From the IMG/VR virus record IMGVR_UViG_3300025426_000736, positions 1 through 31,817 of that record: DNA of 31,817 nucleotides. One strand, written 5' to 3'. The DNA comes from a virus. The notes beneath the pieces are model-generated. The model was not told the origin of the DNA and did no database searches. It worked only from the letters and a program-made list of their open reading frames with translations. A program made the position numbers and the translations under genes. Of the stretch, positions 7,902-15,437 are shown piece after piece (within the stretch, counting starts at the first letter, position 1; every line of letters starts with the position of its first letter).

Positions 7902-8404
7902 TGGAATATATCGGTAATTATTCAGACTGGGTACGACAAGAGTATATAGATTATATGTTGGCCAACAACGGTACTCCAAGACCAGGTGGCGGCCGAAACC
8001 CTGACTCGGAAGAATTTAGAAAAGCTAAAGAACACGGTTATGATCTTAGCCAAGTATATTGGTATATATACGAACCAGATACATTTCCGTTTGATGTCAA
8101 AATACCATTTGAAGACAATCGCAAATATTTGTGGTGGGCTATAAAAATGAATCCGGGAAACTTTATGCCTATACATAGAGATCCGCATACCTACGATCCT
8201 AATTTATATGATGTTAAAAGGTACTGGATGGCCTTACAAGATTGGGAGCCTGGTCATATTTTTATGTACGAAGATCAAGTATTAGTTAACTATGAAAAGG
8301 GAGATATCTATTGTTATACAGACCCTCAAGCAATTCATTGTGCTTGCAACATAGGAAATACTACTAGACTAACTTTTCACTTTAGCACATATATTAAAAA
8401 ATAA
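7901..8404 (+). CDS. 2-oxoglutarate/Fe(II) oxygenase, compact form A
   Basis: 167 residues. Ligands are His92-x-Asp94 (PIHRDPH), His146 (AIHCACN) and Arg156 (TTRLTFHF). Between them lies ALQDWEPGHIFMYED...NYEKGDIYCYTDP, almost the same as in the gene at 9002, so the two are paralogues. Both open with M.YIGNY..W. This small cupin-type family is common in marine phages and is usually annotated only as a 2OG-Fe(II) oxygenase or prolyl/aspartyl hydroxylase. Translation is coupled to the gene before (TAATG). Confidence 0.75.
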   Translation: MEYIGNYSDWVRQEYIDYMLANNGTPRPGGGRNPDSEEFRKAKEHGYDLSQVYWYIYEPDTFPFDVKIPFEDNRKYLWWAIKMNPGNFMPIHRDPHTYDPNLYDVKRYWMALQDWEPGHIFMYEDQVLVNYEKGDIYCYTDPQAIHCACNIGNTTRLTFHFSTYIKK

Positions 8405-8411
8405 ATTAGAT

Positions 8412-9005
8412 ATGATCATTACATTAACTAAACTTAATTTCAATGTAGAACACGCCATTGATTATTATAAAACTTTATTATCGCAACATGATGATTTACA
8501 TTGGTACTATACACAAGATCATAACAATCCAAATGTTATAGATCCTAAAAATAAATTAGATGCTATGCACGGGTGGGGGTTGCAGACAATTTATAGCGAT
8601 CTTTCATTTCCTTACCATTGCGATTTAGATCCGCACAATGAAGGTCCTCAATATTTCAAGAATACTAAATTAGTATTTGGGTGGGCAAAAAGTATGTTAG
8701 ATGCTGTTGAACAACCATATCGTTCTTTTGTGTTTGTATATCCATCTGGAGATTACTTGGGTAAATTTTTATCAACACCTCCTCCGCATTTTAGAATATA
8801 TATGCCTATAATTTCTAACGAACAATCCTGGCTAATTTCTCATACTGATCCTGTTACAAAAGTTTTACTAGTACCTGGATCAGTCTATTTGAATACATTG
8901 GATGTTGATACAGAAATTAGAAATGACGGAACTAGTGATTTGGTATTTTTAGAAACTAATTCCCCTATCGAACATTTAGAACAAATATTAATTAAATTTA
9001 AATGA
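8412..9005 (+). CDS. Cupin/2OG-oxygenase-fold protein lacking a clear metal site
   Basis: 197 residues. The later half (about 104-182) follows the beta-helix order of its neighbours: RSFVFVYPSG, HFRIYMPIISNEQSWL, KVLLVPGSVYL, then IRNDGTSDLVFLE. The position that should carry HxD reads KFLSTPP, and no distal His follows a GD motif. An HCD at residues 69-71 lies outside the expected place. It may be a pseudoenzyme, a partner subunit of the flanking oxygenases, or use a different site. It sits between two active-looking oxygenases: 7 nt after one, overlapping the next by 4 nt. Confidence 0.5.
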   Translation: MIITLTKLNFNVEHAIDYYKTLLSQHDDLHWYYTQDHNNPNVIDPKNKLDAMHGWGLQTIYSDLSFPYHCDLDPHNEGPQYFKNTKLVFGWAKSMLDAVEQPYRSFVFVYPSGDYLGKFLSTPPPHFRIYMPIISNEQSWLISHTDPVTKVLLVPGSVYLNTLDVDTEIRNDGTSDLVFLETNSPIEHLEQILIKFK

Positions 9006-9526
9006 AGTATATAGGAAATTATAAATCCTGGATACAGGAACAGAAAATAATAGAGCACCTTGTTTCGTGTCAAGGTGATAGCACTCCTGTATGGCAACCT
9101 GATAGGTGGACGGGCAATCCTATATTAGAAAAGTTTACAGAAATGGCTCGTCCAGGATATTCTAATAATAAGTTTTTCTTTCATCAGATGAATCCTAAAT
9201 CAAAAGAGATGCAAGATTTTAAATTTATATTACCTGATGTACCTGAAAAACGAACTAATATTAATTGGTGGTTTGTAATGTTATATCCAGGAGAGTTTCA
9301 AGCAATGCATATCGATCCCCAACTAACAGAAGTTAAAAATCCTGTACGTTATACAATGTTTTTACAAGATTGGGAACCTGGGCATATATTTGTATATGAT
9401 GATAAAATAGCTGCAAACTATAAAGCTGGTGACTTGTTTGAATGGAGCGATCCTATGATCGTACACGGACCAGCTAATATAGGGTATACTACTCGATACA
9501 CCTTACAAATAACAATGTATGATTAA
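9002..9526 (+). CDS. 2-oxoglutarate/Fe(II) oxygenase, compact form B
   Basis: 174 residues, paralogue of 7901-8404. His103-x-Asp105 (AMHIDPQ), His155 (IVHGPANIG) and Arg165 (TTRYTLQI) form a complete triad plus 2-oxoglutarate arginine, with LQDWEPGHIFVYDD and AGDLFEWSDP in the core. It is the last gene of the rightward block. Its TAA overlaps the TAA of the convergent minus-strand gene in a TTAA palindrome, and no terminator is visible at the junction. Confidence 0.77.
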   Translation: MKYIGNYKSWIQEQKIIEHLVSCQGDSTPVWQPDRWTGNPILEKFTEMARPGYSNNKFFFHQMNPKSKEMQDFKFILPDVPEKRTNINWWFVMLYPGEFQAMHIDPQLTEVKNPVRYTMFLQDWEPGHIFVYDDKIAANYKAGDLFEWSDPMIVHGPANIGYTTRYTLQITMYD

Positions 9527-10119
9527 TATGCTAATAAGTGGAGCATGTATTTTGGAGTCATTCCTGCGTTTATTCCACTGTGCCAATCTTGATAATTATT
9601 CCACTTAAAAATTGAACCTTGTGGAACATTGTATATGTAATCGTTATTAATAATAAAAATGTGTCCATGTGTAGGAGGACATAGTATAATACTATAACGT
9701 TTAGGTATACCTTTAGTCAAATATTCAGCAGCATTGTCATCGGCATCCCAATGCCACGGAGCAAAATATCCAGGATCTATTCGACTAATCCACGCACGAT
9801 GTACATTCACTCTTAGATATCTGGCAATGTCATTAACTAGTTGTTCAGGAAAATGTTTACCTGGATAGTAATTAATCCATTTAACAGCACTAATATTAAA
9901 ATTAGATTCGGTCCACAATCTATAAATTTTAGCATACTCAGGATTATCCATGTTCCATTTAGAAGGATCGGTAGTTATTTCTACACCATCTCTGGGCAAT
10001 TCTTTAATAACTTTATTCCAATCAACCCTATGGTAAGAATTAAGAAATACTGAATTTTTTAAATTTAAAAGATTAGTATCAAAGTAAGAAGTCGGATTAT
10101 GCAATTTTTGATCCTTCAA
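9523..10119 (-). CDS. 2-oxoglutarate/Fe(II) oxygenase-like protein
   Basis: 198 residues. His123-x-Asp125 (PWHWDAD) and His180 (QDWHSGIN) are in place, with RYSIILCPPTHGHIFIINND and PQGSIFKWN between them. At the 2-oxoglutarate arginine position it has Lys190 (TPKYMLHLL), which can bind the cosubstrate in some families. The start is TTG overlapping the upstream stop as TTGA; no nearby ATG competes. It is the last gene of a leftward three-gene set (oxygenase, kinase-like, oxygenase). Confidence 0.7.
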   Translation of the reverse strand: MKDQKLHNPTSYFDTNLLNLKNSVFLNSYHRVDWNKVIKELPRDGVEITTDPSKWNMDNPEYAKIYRLWTESNFNISAVKWINYYPGKHFPEQLVNDIARYLRVNVHRAWISRIDPGYFAPWHWDADDNAAEYLTKGIPKRYSIILCPPTHGHIFIINNDYIYNVPQGSIFKWNNYQDWHSGINAGMTPKYMLHLLAY

Positions 10120-10802
10120 CCGTTATCTAAGTCCAAATAAAATTTTGGAAACGGATTGTCCGGCCATCTTTTATCCAAATGAACCATCATAGTTTTTTTA
10201 AAAAACACGCTAAAATCTACCATACCATCTATTGTAGAATCATCAAAACGACCCGTTGAGTCTTTACCAATCATTCCTTCTATTTTACTACGCTCTAGCA
10301 TGCAGTTATTTTTTTCTATAATTGAATAAAAATCTATAGTCTTAACTTGTTTATTACTGTCTAAGAAAAAACAATGTGGATACAATGCTAGTTTATAATA
10401 TCCTGAACTATCAATATCTTTGATTATATTCCAGATTTGTTCTTTCCAGTCTGGGCATTCTTCATCTAGATTGCGACTAGGATTCATAATAATATGATTA
10501 AACGTTTCATTACTAAATTCTATGAATACGGATCTAGTTTCTTTATCAACTTCTAAAATCTTTGGAGCCCAAGTCCGATCTTGAAATATTTCCAAATATC
10601 GCAATTCTCGTTCAAAGAAAAAATTTACAAGATCCTTCGTAAGACCAGTGCTAGATTTTTGATACTTTTCTGTTTCATCATACGTCATGCATAACACATT
10701 TCGTTCAGGATTTATTCGAGGAGTATACAGTAAGTTAGTAGTACATTCAGTACGGTCAAAATAATCAATTTTATAAAGGTAATTCCAATCTGTAGTAATC
10801 AT
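10116..10802 (-). CDS. Kinase-fold (phosphotransferase-like) protein, second copy
   Basis: 228 residues, distant paralogue of 2759-3439. Shared blocks are N-terminal NLLYT, a glutamate helix FFERELRYLEIF, the VFIEFSNE hinge strand, CPDWKEQIWNIIKDI, and LALYPHCFFLDSNKQVKTIDFYSII. The Asp in TIDF lies where kinases have the metal-binding DFG Asp, so this copy may be better preserved than the other. No HxD catalytic loop is evident. Four-nt overlaps on both sides (ATGA, TTGA) tie it to the two flanking oxygenases. The same oxygenase-plus-kinase-like pairing occurs at 2759-4093, a repeated gene module. Confidence 0.5.
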   Translation of the reverse strand: MITTDWNYLYKIDYFDRTECTTNLLYTPRINPERNVLCMTYDETEKYQKSSTGLTKDLVNFFFERELRYLEIFQDRTWAPKILEVDKETRSVFIEFSNETFNHIIMNPSRNLDEECPDWKEQIWNIIKDIDSSGYYKLALYPHCFFLDSNKQVKTIDFYSIIEKNNCMLERSKIEGMIGKDSTGRFDDSTIDGMVDFSVFFKKTMMVHLDKRWPDNPFPKFYLDLDNG

Positions 10803-11464
10803 ACTATTTTAAATTCTTTTGGTAACATTTGTTTTAAACTATCAATTTTATTGTATTCTATATTAAACTTTACTCTTTCAGGGGTATAAGAAAAATCATT
10901 TATGAACTCATGCTTGTTTGCTGAATTAAGCCAAGGACTTATTGTGTTGTCAAATACAAACCTAGCATGGTCTAAACTACCCAATGTTGTAGTTATTGTT
11001 ATTGGTATAGGGATTATTAATTTATTGGTTTTTAATAAGTGTCTAATAACTAATTGTACCCTAGCACTCCGGCCAAAGTTTGCGGCACTGTGAATACAAC
11101 TAGTATCCATGCTATACCAAATTCCATTTTGTTCTAACTTGTGCATTTTTTTATGTACAAGATCAATTAAAAAACATTCTTCACCTAGTATGTTAAGATG
11201 ATATCTATCATCAATATCAGCATGGCTTTGATAGCATTGTGCCGGATCCAAAATTATGATTCGAGCTTCTCCCTTAGATTCGGGTAATGAGTTATATAGT
11301 GTTTCCCAAACTGTACCTTTATACTCTTCCTTTAAAATCCACGGATCATAAAAGAAATTGCCGGTAGGTTGGTTGATAGTTGTTTTCATGCCTGATTGAG
11401 GTAATTGGAGACAAGCCTCTTGAAATAGTTTTGTATCTATTGTATAATTGGTAGGAGTTAGCAT
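10799..11464 (-). CDS. 2-oxoglutarate/Fe(II) oxygenase-like protein
   Basis: 221 residues. The core lies at about 65-145: ARIIILDP, QSHADIDDRYHLNI (His81-x-Asp83), LEQNGIWYSMD, CIHSAANFG (His125), and RSARVQLVIRHLL (Arg132/Arg135). The tail (145-221) is an extra helical segment not found in the compact paralogues. It is the first gene of the leftward block. Its first codons overlap a strong rightward promoter for the gene at 11504, so the two directions may interfere. Confidence 0.7.
   Translation of the reverse strand: MLTPTNYTIDTKLFQEACLQLPQSGMKTTINQPTGNFFYDPWILKEEYKGTVWETLYNSLPESKGEARIIILDPAQCYQSHADIDDRYHLNILGEECFLIDLVHKKMHKLEQNGIWYSMDTSCIHSAANFGRSARVQLVIRHLLKTNKLIIPIPITITTTLGSLDHARFVFDNTISPWLNSANKHEFINDFSYTPERVKFNIEYNKIDSLKQMLPKEFKIV
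11420..11448 (+). promoter_or_regulatory. Sigma70-type promoter for the 11504-15437 block
   Basis: TTGAAA (11420-11425), a 17-nt spacer, and TATAAT (11443-11448) preceded by TG (extended -10). Predicted transcription start is near 11455, 49 nt before the ATG at 11504. It lies inside the N-terminal codons of the divergent minus-strand gene. Confidence 0.72.
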
Positions 11465-11503
11465 AGAAATATTTATGTGCTAGTATTATTACGTAAATAA
11501 AAC

Positions 11504-12352
11504 ATGGATAGAATTAAACGAGCGGATAGCTACGACATAAAATGGTTAGAAACCGAGAGGCCGCAACCTCTAGTAGATCTATTCATTGAGCAACTAATAC
11601 AAGATGTATTGACTGGAAAAATAGACAAAGATATTTCAAATCAAGTTTATACTAATTTTAAACAAGAAATGACTGCTTGGATATTTGGTAGCAAACTAAA
11701 CTCATTATCAGGATTTGACTCTTTTAGCAGGGTTGATATTATAAACGGGTGCACACAATTTATTGATAATATATACATGCAAGGGCAACCTCAGGTACTA
11801 GTTGGAGACTATCGATATCACGATAGGTTAGGTAATTGTGAAACAAGATATAAATCATTAAAAGAAAAAGTTCCTTTAGTAATTGCTATGCCATTTCCTA
11901 GTACCGGAGCAATACATGAAAACATGACGGAGATATTAGATGAGTGCTTGGAGAAAAAAATACCTGTTCACGTTGATGGGGCTTGGTACACTTGCTGTAG
12001 GGACATTGTTTTCGATGTCGGGCATCCTGCTATTCATAGTATTGGTATCAGTTTGTCTAAAGGGTTAGGGTTGGGGTGGAATCGCGTAGGATTACGTTGG
12101 ACTAAAAATTCAAATCCAGATGCTATCACTACTATGAATGATTTTAATATGAATTTACGAGCAACAGTAATGATAGGTTTATATTTTTTGCGTAAGTTGC
12201 CTTACGACTACCTATGGAATAACTATGGTGATATATATTACAAAATATGTAAAGATTTTAATTTAACTCCTACAAAAAGCATTTACCTAGCCTTACAGAA
12301 TAATCAACCCGTTGGACTAAGTCCCTTAATAAGATATGCCGCAAACCAGTAA
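11504..12352 (+). CDS. PLP-dependent aminotransferase/decarboxylase-fold protein, short
   Basis: 282 residues with the fold-type I signature in order: a glycine/aromatic region (NGCTQFIDNIY, about 81-91), AMPFPSTGAIHEN (128-140), VHVDGAWY with Asp158 for the PLP pyridine nitrogen, and SIGISLSKGLGLGWNRVG with Lys186 as the likely Schiff-base lysine and Arg194 nearby. Full-length family members have about 380-450 residues. Here the C-terminal small domain is largely missing (only about 85 residues after Lys186), so it may be a minimal enzyme or a remodelled one. It heads a rightward block and overlaps the next gene by 17 nt. Confidence 0.68.
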   Translation: MDRIKRADSYDIKWLETERPQPLVDLFIEQLIQDVLTGKIDKDISNQVYTNFKQEMTAWIFGSKLNSLSGFDSFSRVDIINGCTQFIDNIYMQGQPQVLVGDYRYHDRLGNCETRYKSLKEKVPLVIAMPFPSTGAIHENMTEILDECLEKKIPVHVDGAWYTCCRDIVFDVGHPAIHSIGISLSKGLGLGWNRVGLRWTKNSNPDAITTMNDFNMNLRATVMIGLYFLRKLPYDYLWNNYGDIYYKICKDFNLTPTKSIYLALQNNQPVGLSPLIRYAANQ

Positions 12353-13601
12353 AACATTCTGCATGCATCCTTTTACAGGATTGGCAACTAGAGAAGATGG
12401 CGCTATACAAGTATGCTGTCGTAGTCATCCTATTGGATTCATACAGGATAATACTCTAGAAGAAATTTGGAATAATAGGGCAATACGTAGAATACGTAAA
12501 CAGGTGTTAAAAGGAGAAAGACCTCCTGAATGCGAACCTTGTTTTAAATTAGAAGACCAAGGTGTTGAAAGTCTACGACAACGGCATATTACTGATAAAA
12601 TTCCAGAAGCTCGTATTAAGTTATATCCTAATGCATTAAAAAAATTAGGAGCAGATTATAAAATGCCGTTTGAGATTCCTACTATGGAACTTAAACTTAA
12701 TAATCTCTGTAATTTAAAATGCCGTATGTGTCATCCGGGTGATAGTACAAGTTGGAATGATTGGTCAGAGATAAAAGAATACTACAAAGATACCGGCAAG
12801 GTAATTTATAATTTAGTTGCAGATCACAACCTTGAACGTAAACCACTATTGGATAAATTTGAAGATAACCCCAACTGGTGGACTAGTTTAGAAAAGAACT
12901 TACCGTATTTCCGTCGAGTAGAATTTGCCGGCGGTGAACCTTTGATGGATCCACAGCACTATCGTATACTCGATATGCTGAAACCTTACGGTCATCAAAT
13001 TGAGATTAAGTATGCCACAAATGGCACAACATTAGGAATTAGCAAAGGCAGGACTGTACATGACTATTGGCCGCATTTTAGAAGTGTTGCCGTTAATGTT
13101 AGTCTTGACGGTATTGATGATGTTTACGAATACATTCGTGGTAACAGCGATTGGAATCAAGTTGTTAAAAATATTAGAGAAATACAGACAATACCTAATG
13201 TAAGTCGTGTTGTCGGTGCTGTTGCTGTACAAGTTAGCAATATCATGACTATTGACAAAATGATTAAATATTTTTTAGATGATTTAGGTATTGTATTTTA
13301 CACTAATATGGTTAACTACCCGGATGTGTTATCGATACAAGTATTGCCTGAATATCTTAAAGAACAAGCAACTGTTAATTTAAATTTTGCTAAAATGTAT
13401 ATAGATGATTATAAACTAGTAAAACAACATCCTATGTTGCTAGATCTTACACTTAAACAAATAGACGGCATTATTAATTTCATGTGGGCTACCGATCATA
13501 GTAATAAATGGCAAGATTGCATAAACTTTAACTTAGCATTAGATCAAACTAGAAGTCAGAGTTTCTTTGATACCAATCCAGAATTTAAAAATTATGTCTA
13601 A
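12336..13601 (+). CDS. Radical SAM protein with N-terminal twitch-type domain
   Basis: 421 residues. The N-terminus has a cysteine set (FCMHPF Cys9; VCC Cys27-28; PECEPC Cys66 and Cys69) ahead of the radical SAM cluster NLCNLKCRMC (Cys125, 129, 132), then AGGEPLMD for SAM. This order, an auxiliary-cluster region before rather than after the barrel, is the mark of the N-terminal twitch radical SAM family known from marine phages and bacteria, whose substrates are mostly unknown. A homologue is encoded at 15400-16785. Overlaps its neighbours by 17 and 8 nt, consistent with one operon with the PLP protein. Confidence 0.82.
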   Translation: MPQTSKTFCMHPFTGLATREDGAIQVCCRSHPIGFIQDNTLEEIWNNRAIRRIRKQVLKGERPPECEPCFKLEDQGVESLRQRHITDKIPEARIKLYPNALKKLGADYKMPFEIPTMELKLNNLCNLKCRMCHPGDSTSWNDWSEIKEYYKDTGKVIYNLVADHNLERKPLLDKFEDNPNWWTSLEKNLPYFRRVEFAGGEPLMDPQHYRILDMLKPYGHQIEIKYATNGTTLGISKGRTVHDYWPHFRSVAVNVSLDGIDDVYEYIRGNSDWNQVVKNIREIQTIPNVSRVVGAVAVQVSNIMTIDKMIKYFLDDLGIVFYTNMVNYPDVLSIQVLPEYLKEQATVNLNFAKMYIDDYKLVKQHPMLLDLTLKQIDGIINFMWATDHSNKWQDCINFNLALDQTRSQSFFDTNPEFKNYV

Positions 13602-14529
13602 CACAATTAAAGAAATGTTTTATAACTCAGAAGGTTTTAATACAGCCGAAATTATACTCGAGACTGATAACGGACCACTATCCTTATATTACCATTTAAA
13701 CGATAATCCAGTACAACATATATGGCAACATATACATAAAGATTCTACTAAATTTAATATGGGGATAGTGCACGGAAAACCTTTAGAAAAATTAGTTGAA
13801 GAAATAAACGAATTACTTAAAAAAACAAATAGACCCACATTAGAAGTGCCGGTGTTGCAAGAACAATTAAATGCACTACATAACAGTTTTGTAGAACAGA
13901 CTAAAAACAAATCGTCCGACGACGAACTAAAAATCAACTTATTAATTCACGCTATTGAATCTAAAAATAACTTTTTAACTGAATACGATTCTAGTACAAA
14001 ATTCTATAAAGATCCCGACAATGTTAAAATTCCAATTAAAGAAGAATATAAACTTTGGTTAATAAACGAAAACAAGTGGGGACATTTGTTACTAGGATTT
14101 GGTACACTAGGTAAATCATGGAATGAAATTGTCGAGACCGACGATAATTTAGATGATCTAAATTTGCAAACTGATATTAGTTCAGAAACAATTATGATCT
14201 TTAATGCAGACTATCCTTTTTTAAAAGTTCCTGAAAAACTTTTATATAATTGGGCAACAAGGTCTAAGTATGATGTACCTTTAGATAATTTAAATCAATT
14301 ATCTTTAGGATTATATTTGTTAGGTGAAATTATAATTACAGACACATTTTTAAATTCCCATCCTAATATCGGAGATTGGTATGTACCTAACCATTATTGT
14401 AGACTGGCTTGGAACAAAGAAGTGTTAGGTTATAATGCAAAAGTTAAAAAAATTAATTTTTTTAATAGCGACATGTTTTTTGATACCTTAATAAAACATG
14501 CTAAGTTAGAGTCACTATGCTTAAAGTAA
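13594..14529 (+). CDS. Uncharacterised island protein
   Basis: 311 residues, acidic and rich in Asn and aromatic residues; I do not recognise a family. Segments to note: LSLYYHLNDNPVQHIWQHI (about 30-48); a predicted helical, possibly coiled stretch with EKLVEEINELLKK (around 65-78); WGHLLLGFGTLGKSWNEIVE (about 162-181); and a C-terminal GDWYVPNHYCRLAWN (about 268-282). There are few cysteines, no signal peptide and no membrane span. I chose ATG 13594, overlapping the previous stop by 8 nt, over the upstream TTG. Placed between two radical SAM genes with overlaps at both ends, it is likely a substrate-handling or scaffold partner of one of them; that is inference. Confidence 0.6.
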   Translation: MSNTIKEMFYNSEGFNTAEIILETDNGPLSLYYHLNDNPVQHIWQHIHKDSTKFNMGIVHGKPLEKLVEEINELLKKTNRPTLEVPVLQEQLNALHNSFVEQTKNKSSDDELKINLLIHAIESKNNFLTEYDSSTKFYKDPDNVKIPIKEEYKLWLINENKWGHLLLGFGTLGKSWNEIVETDDNLDDLNLQTDISSETIMIFNADYPFLKVPEKLLYNWATRSKYDVPLDNLNQLSLGLYLLGEIIITDTFLNSHPNIGDWYVPNHYCRLAWNKEVLGYNAKVKKINFFNSDMFFDTLIKHAKLESLCLK

Positions 14530-15437
14530 CAAGTCGTTGGCCGCATCAAAACTCTATTAAAGTAGAGTGGAATCTTGGCAAACGTTGTAACTACAACTGT
14601 AGTTACTGCCCTAGTGAAATACATGACAACTCTAGTCCGCACACTGATATAGAAATACTCAAAGCAACTGTAGATAAATTAGTTGCATTAGGTAAACCCA
14701 TACGTCTTAGTTTCACAGGCGGTGAACCTACTGTACATCCTAAATTTGCAGAATTGATTAAGTATTGCAATCATGTAGGTATTAGTTGGATTAGTGTAAC
14801 AACTAATGGCACACTACCTTATGAATTTTATGCTAGCTTACCTGTAGATCAATATGTGTTTAGTTTACATTTAGAATACGACTGGCAACGTGTTTACAAC
14901 ACTATGAGTAAAATTGCTGACCGTACTAATCTTAGACTTGTAGCACAAATTATGTGCCACCATGATCATATGAACTCAGCATATACATTGTTTGCCAGAT
15001 GCCTAACTGATCATATTCCAGCTACATTGAGACGTATAAGATGGACCGAGGGCGATCACGATTTATTTGATGATATGCGTTATCATCCTGACGATTTAGT
15101 ATGGATTAAAAAGCAAGAAGCAACAGTAGAAGGTAATTGTGTTTACTGGATGAAGAACGAAGACCAAGAAAGAATTATTCACGCAAACGATGTAATTAAA
15201 CTACACATGAACAAATACAAAGGTTGGACTTGCAACGCAGGTATAGAAAGCCTAATGATAAATTGGGACGGAGATGTACACAGAGCGACTTGTAGAGTCG
15301 GTGGTAGCCTAGGCAACATATATGAAGATAGCTTCGTTGCACCTAGCGAACCCGTAACTTGTGACCGGAATTTCTGTACCTGCGCGGCAGACATTCCACT
15401 TACAAAATATGCGCCAACTCAGGAAACACTTCCTTAG
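14517..15437 (+). CDS. Radical SAM/SPASM-like enzyme
   Basis: 306 residues. The core opens with GKRCNYNCSYCPS (Cys24, 28, 31) and SFTGGEPTVHP; a C-terminal cysteine set (GWTCNAGIES, ATCRVGG, VTCDRNFCTCAAD) is arranged like a SPASM/twitch auxiliary-cluster domain. It shares this plan, including the GW.C..G...L.I...G segment, with the minus-strand genes at 20677 and 21666, so the three are paralogues across strand blocks. SPASM enzymes typically modify peptides or carbohydrates. Its 3' end overlaps the convergent gene by 38 nt, and no terminator is seen. Confidence 0.82.
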   Translation: MLKVTSRWPHQNSIKVEWNLGKRCNYNCSYCPSEIHDNSSPHTDIEILKATVDKLVALGKPIRLSFTGGEPTVHPKFAELIKYCNHVGISWISVTTNGTLPYEFYASLPVDQYVFSLHLEYDWQRVYNTMSKIADRTNLRLVAQIMCHHDHMNSAYTLFARCLTDHIPATLRRIRWTEGDHDLFDDMRYHPDDLVWIKKQEATVEGNCVYWMKNEDQERIIHANDVIKLHMNKYKGWTCNAGIESLMINWDGDVHRATCRVGGSLGNIYEDSFVAPSEPVTCDRNFCTCAADIPLTKYAPTQETLP

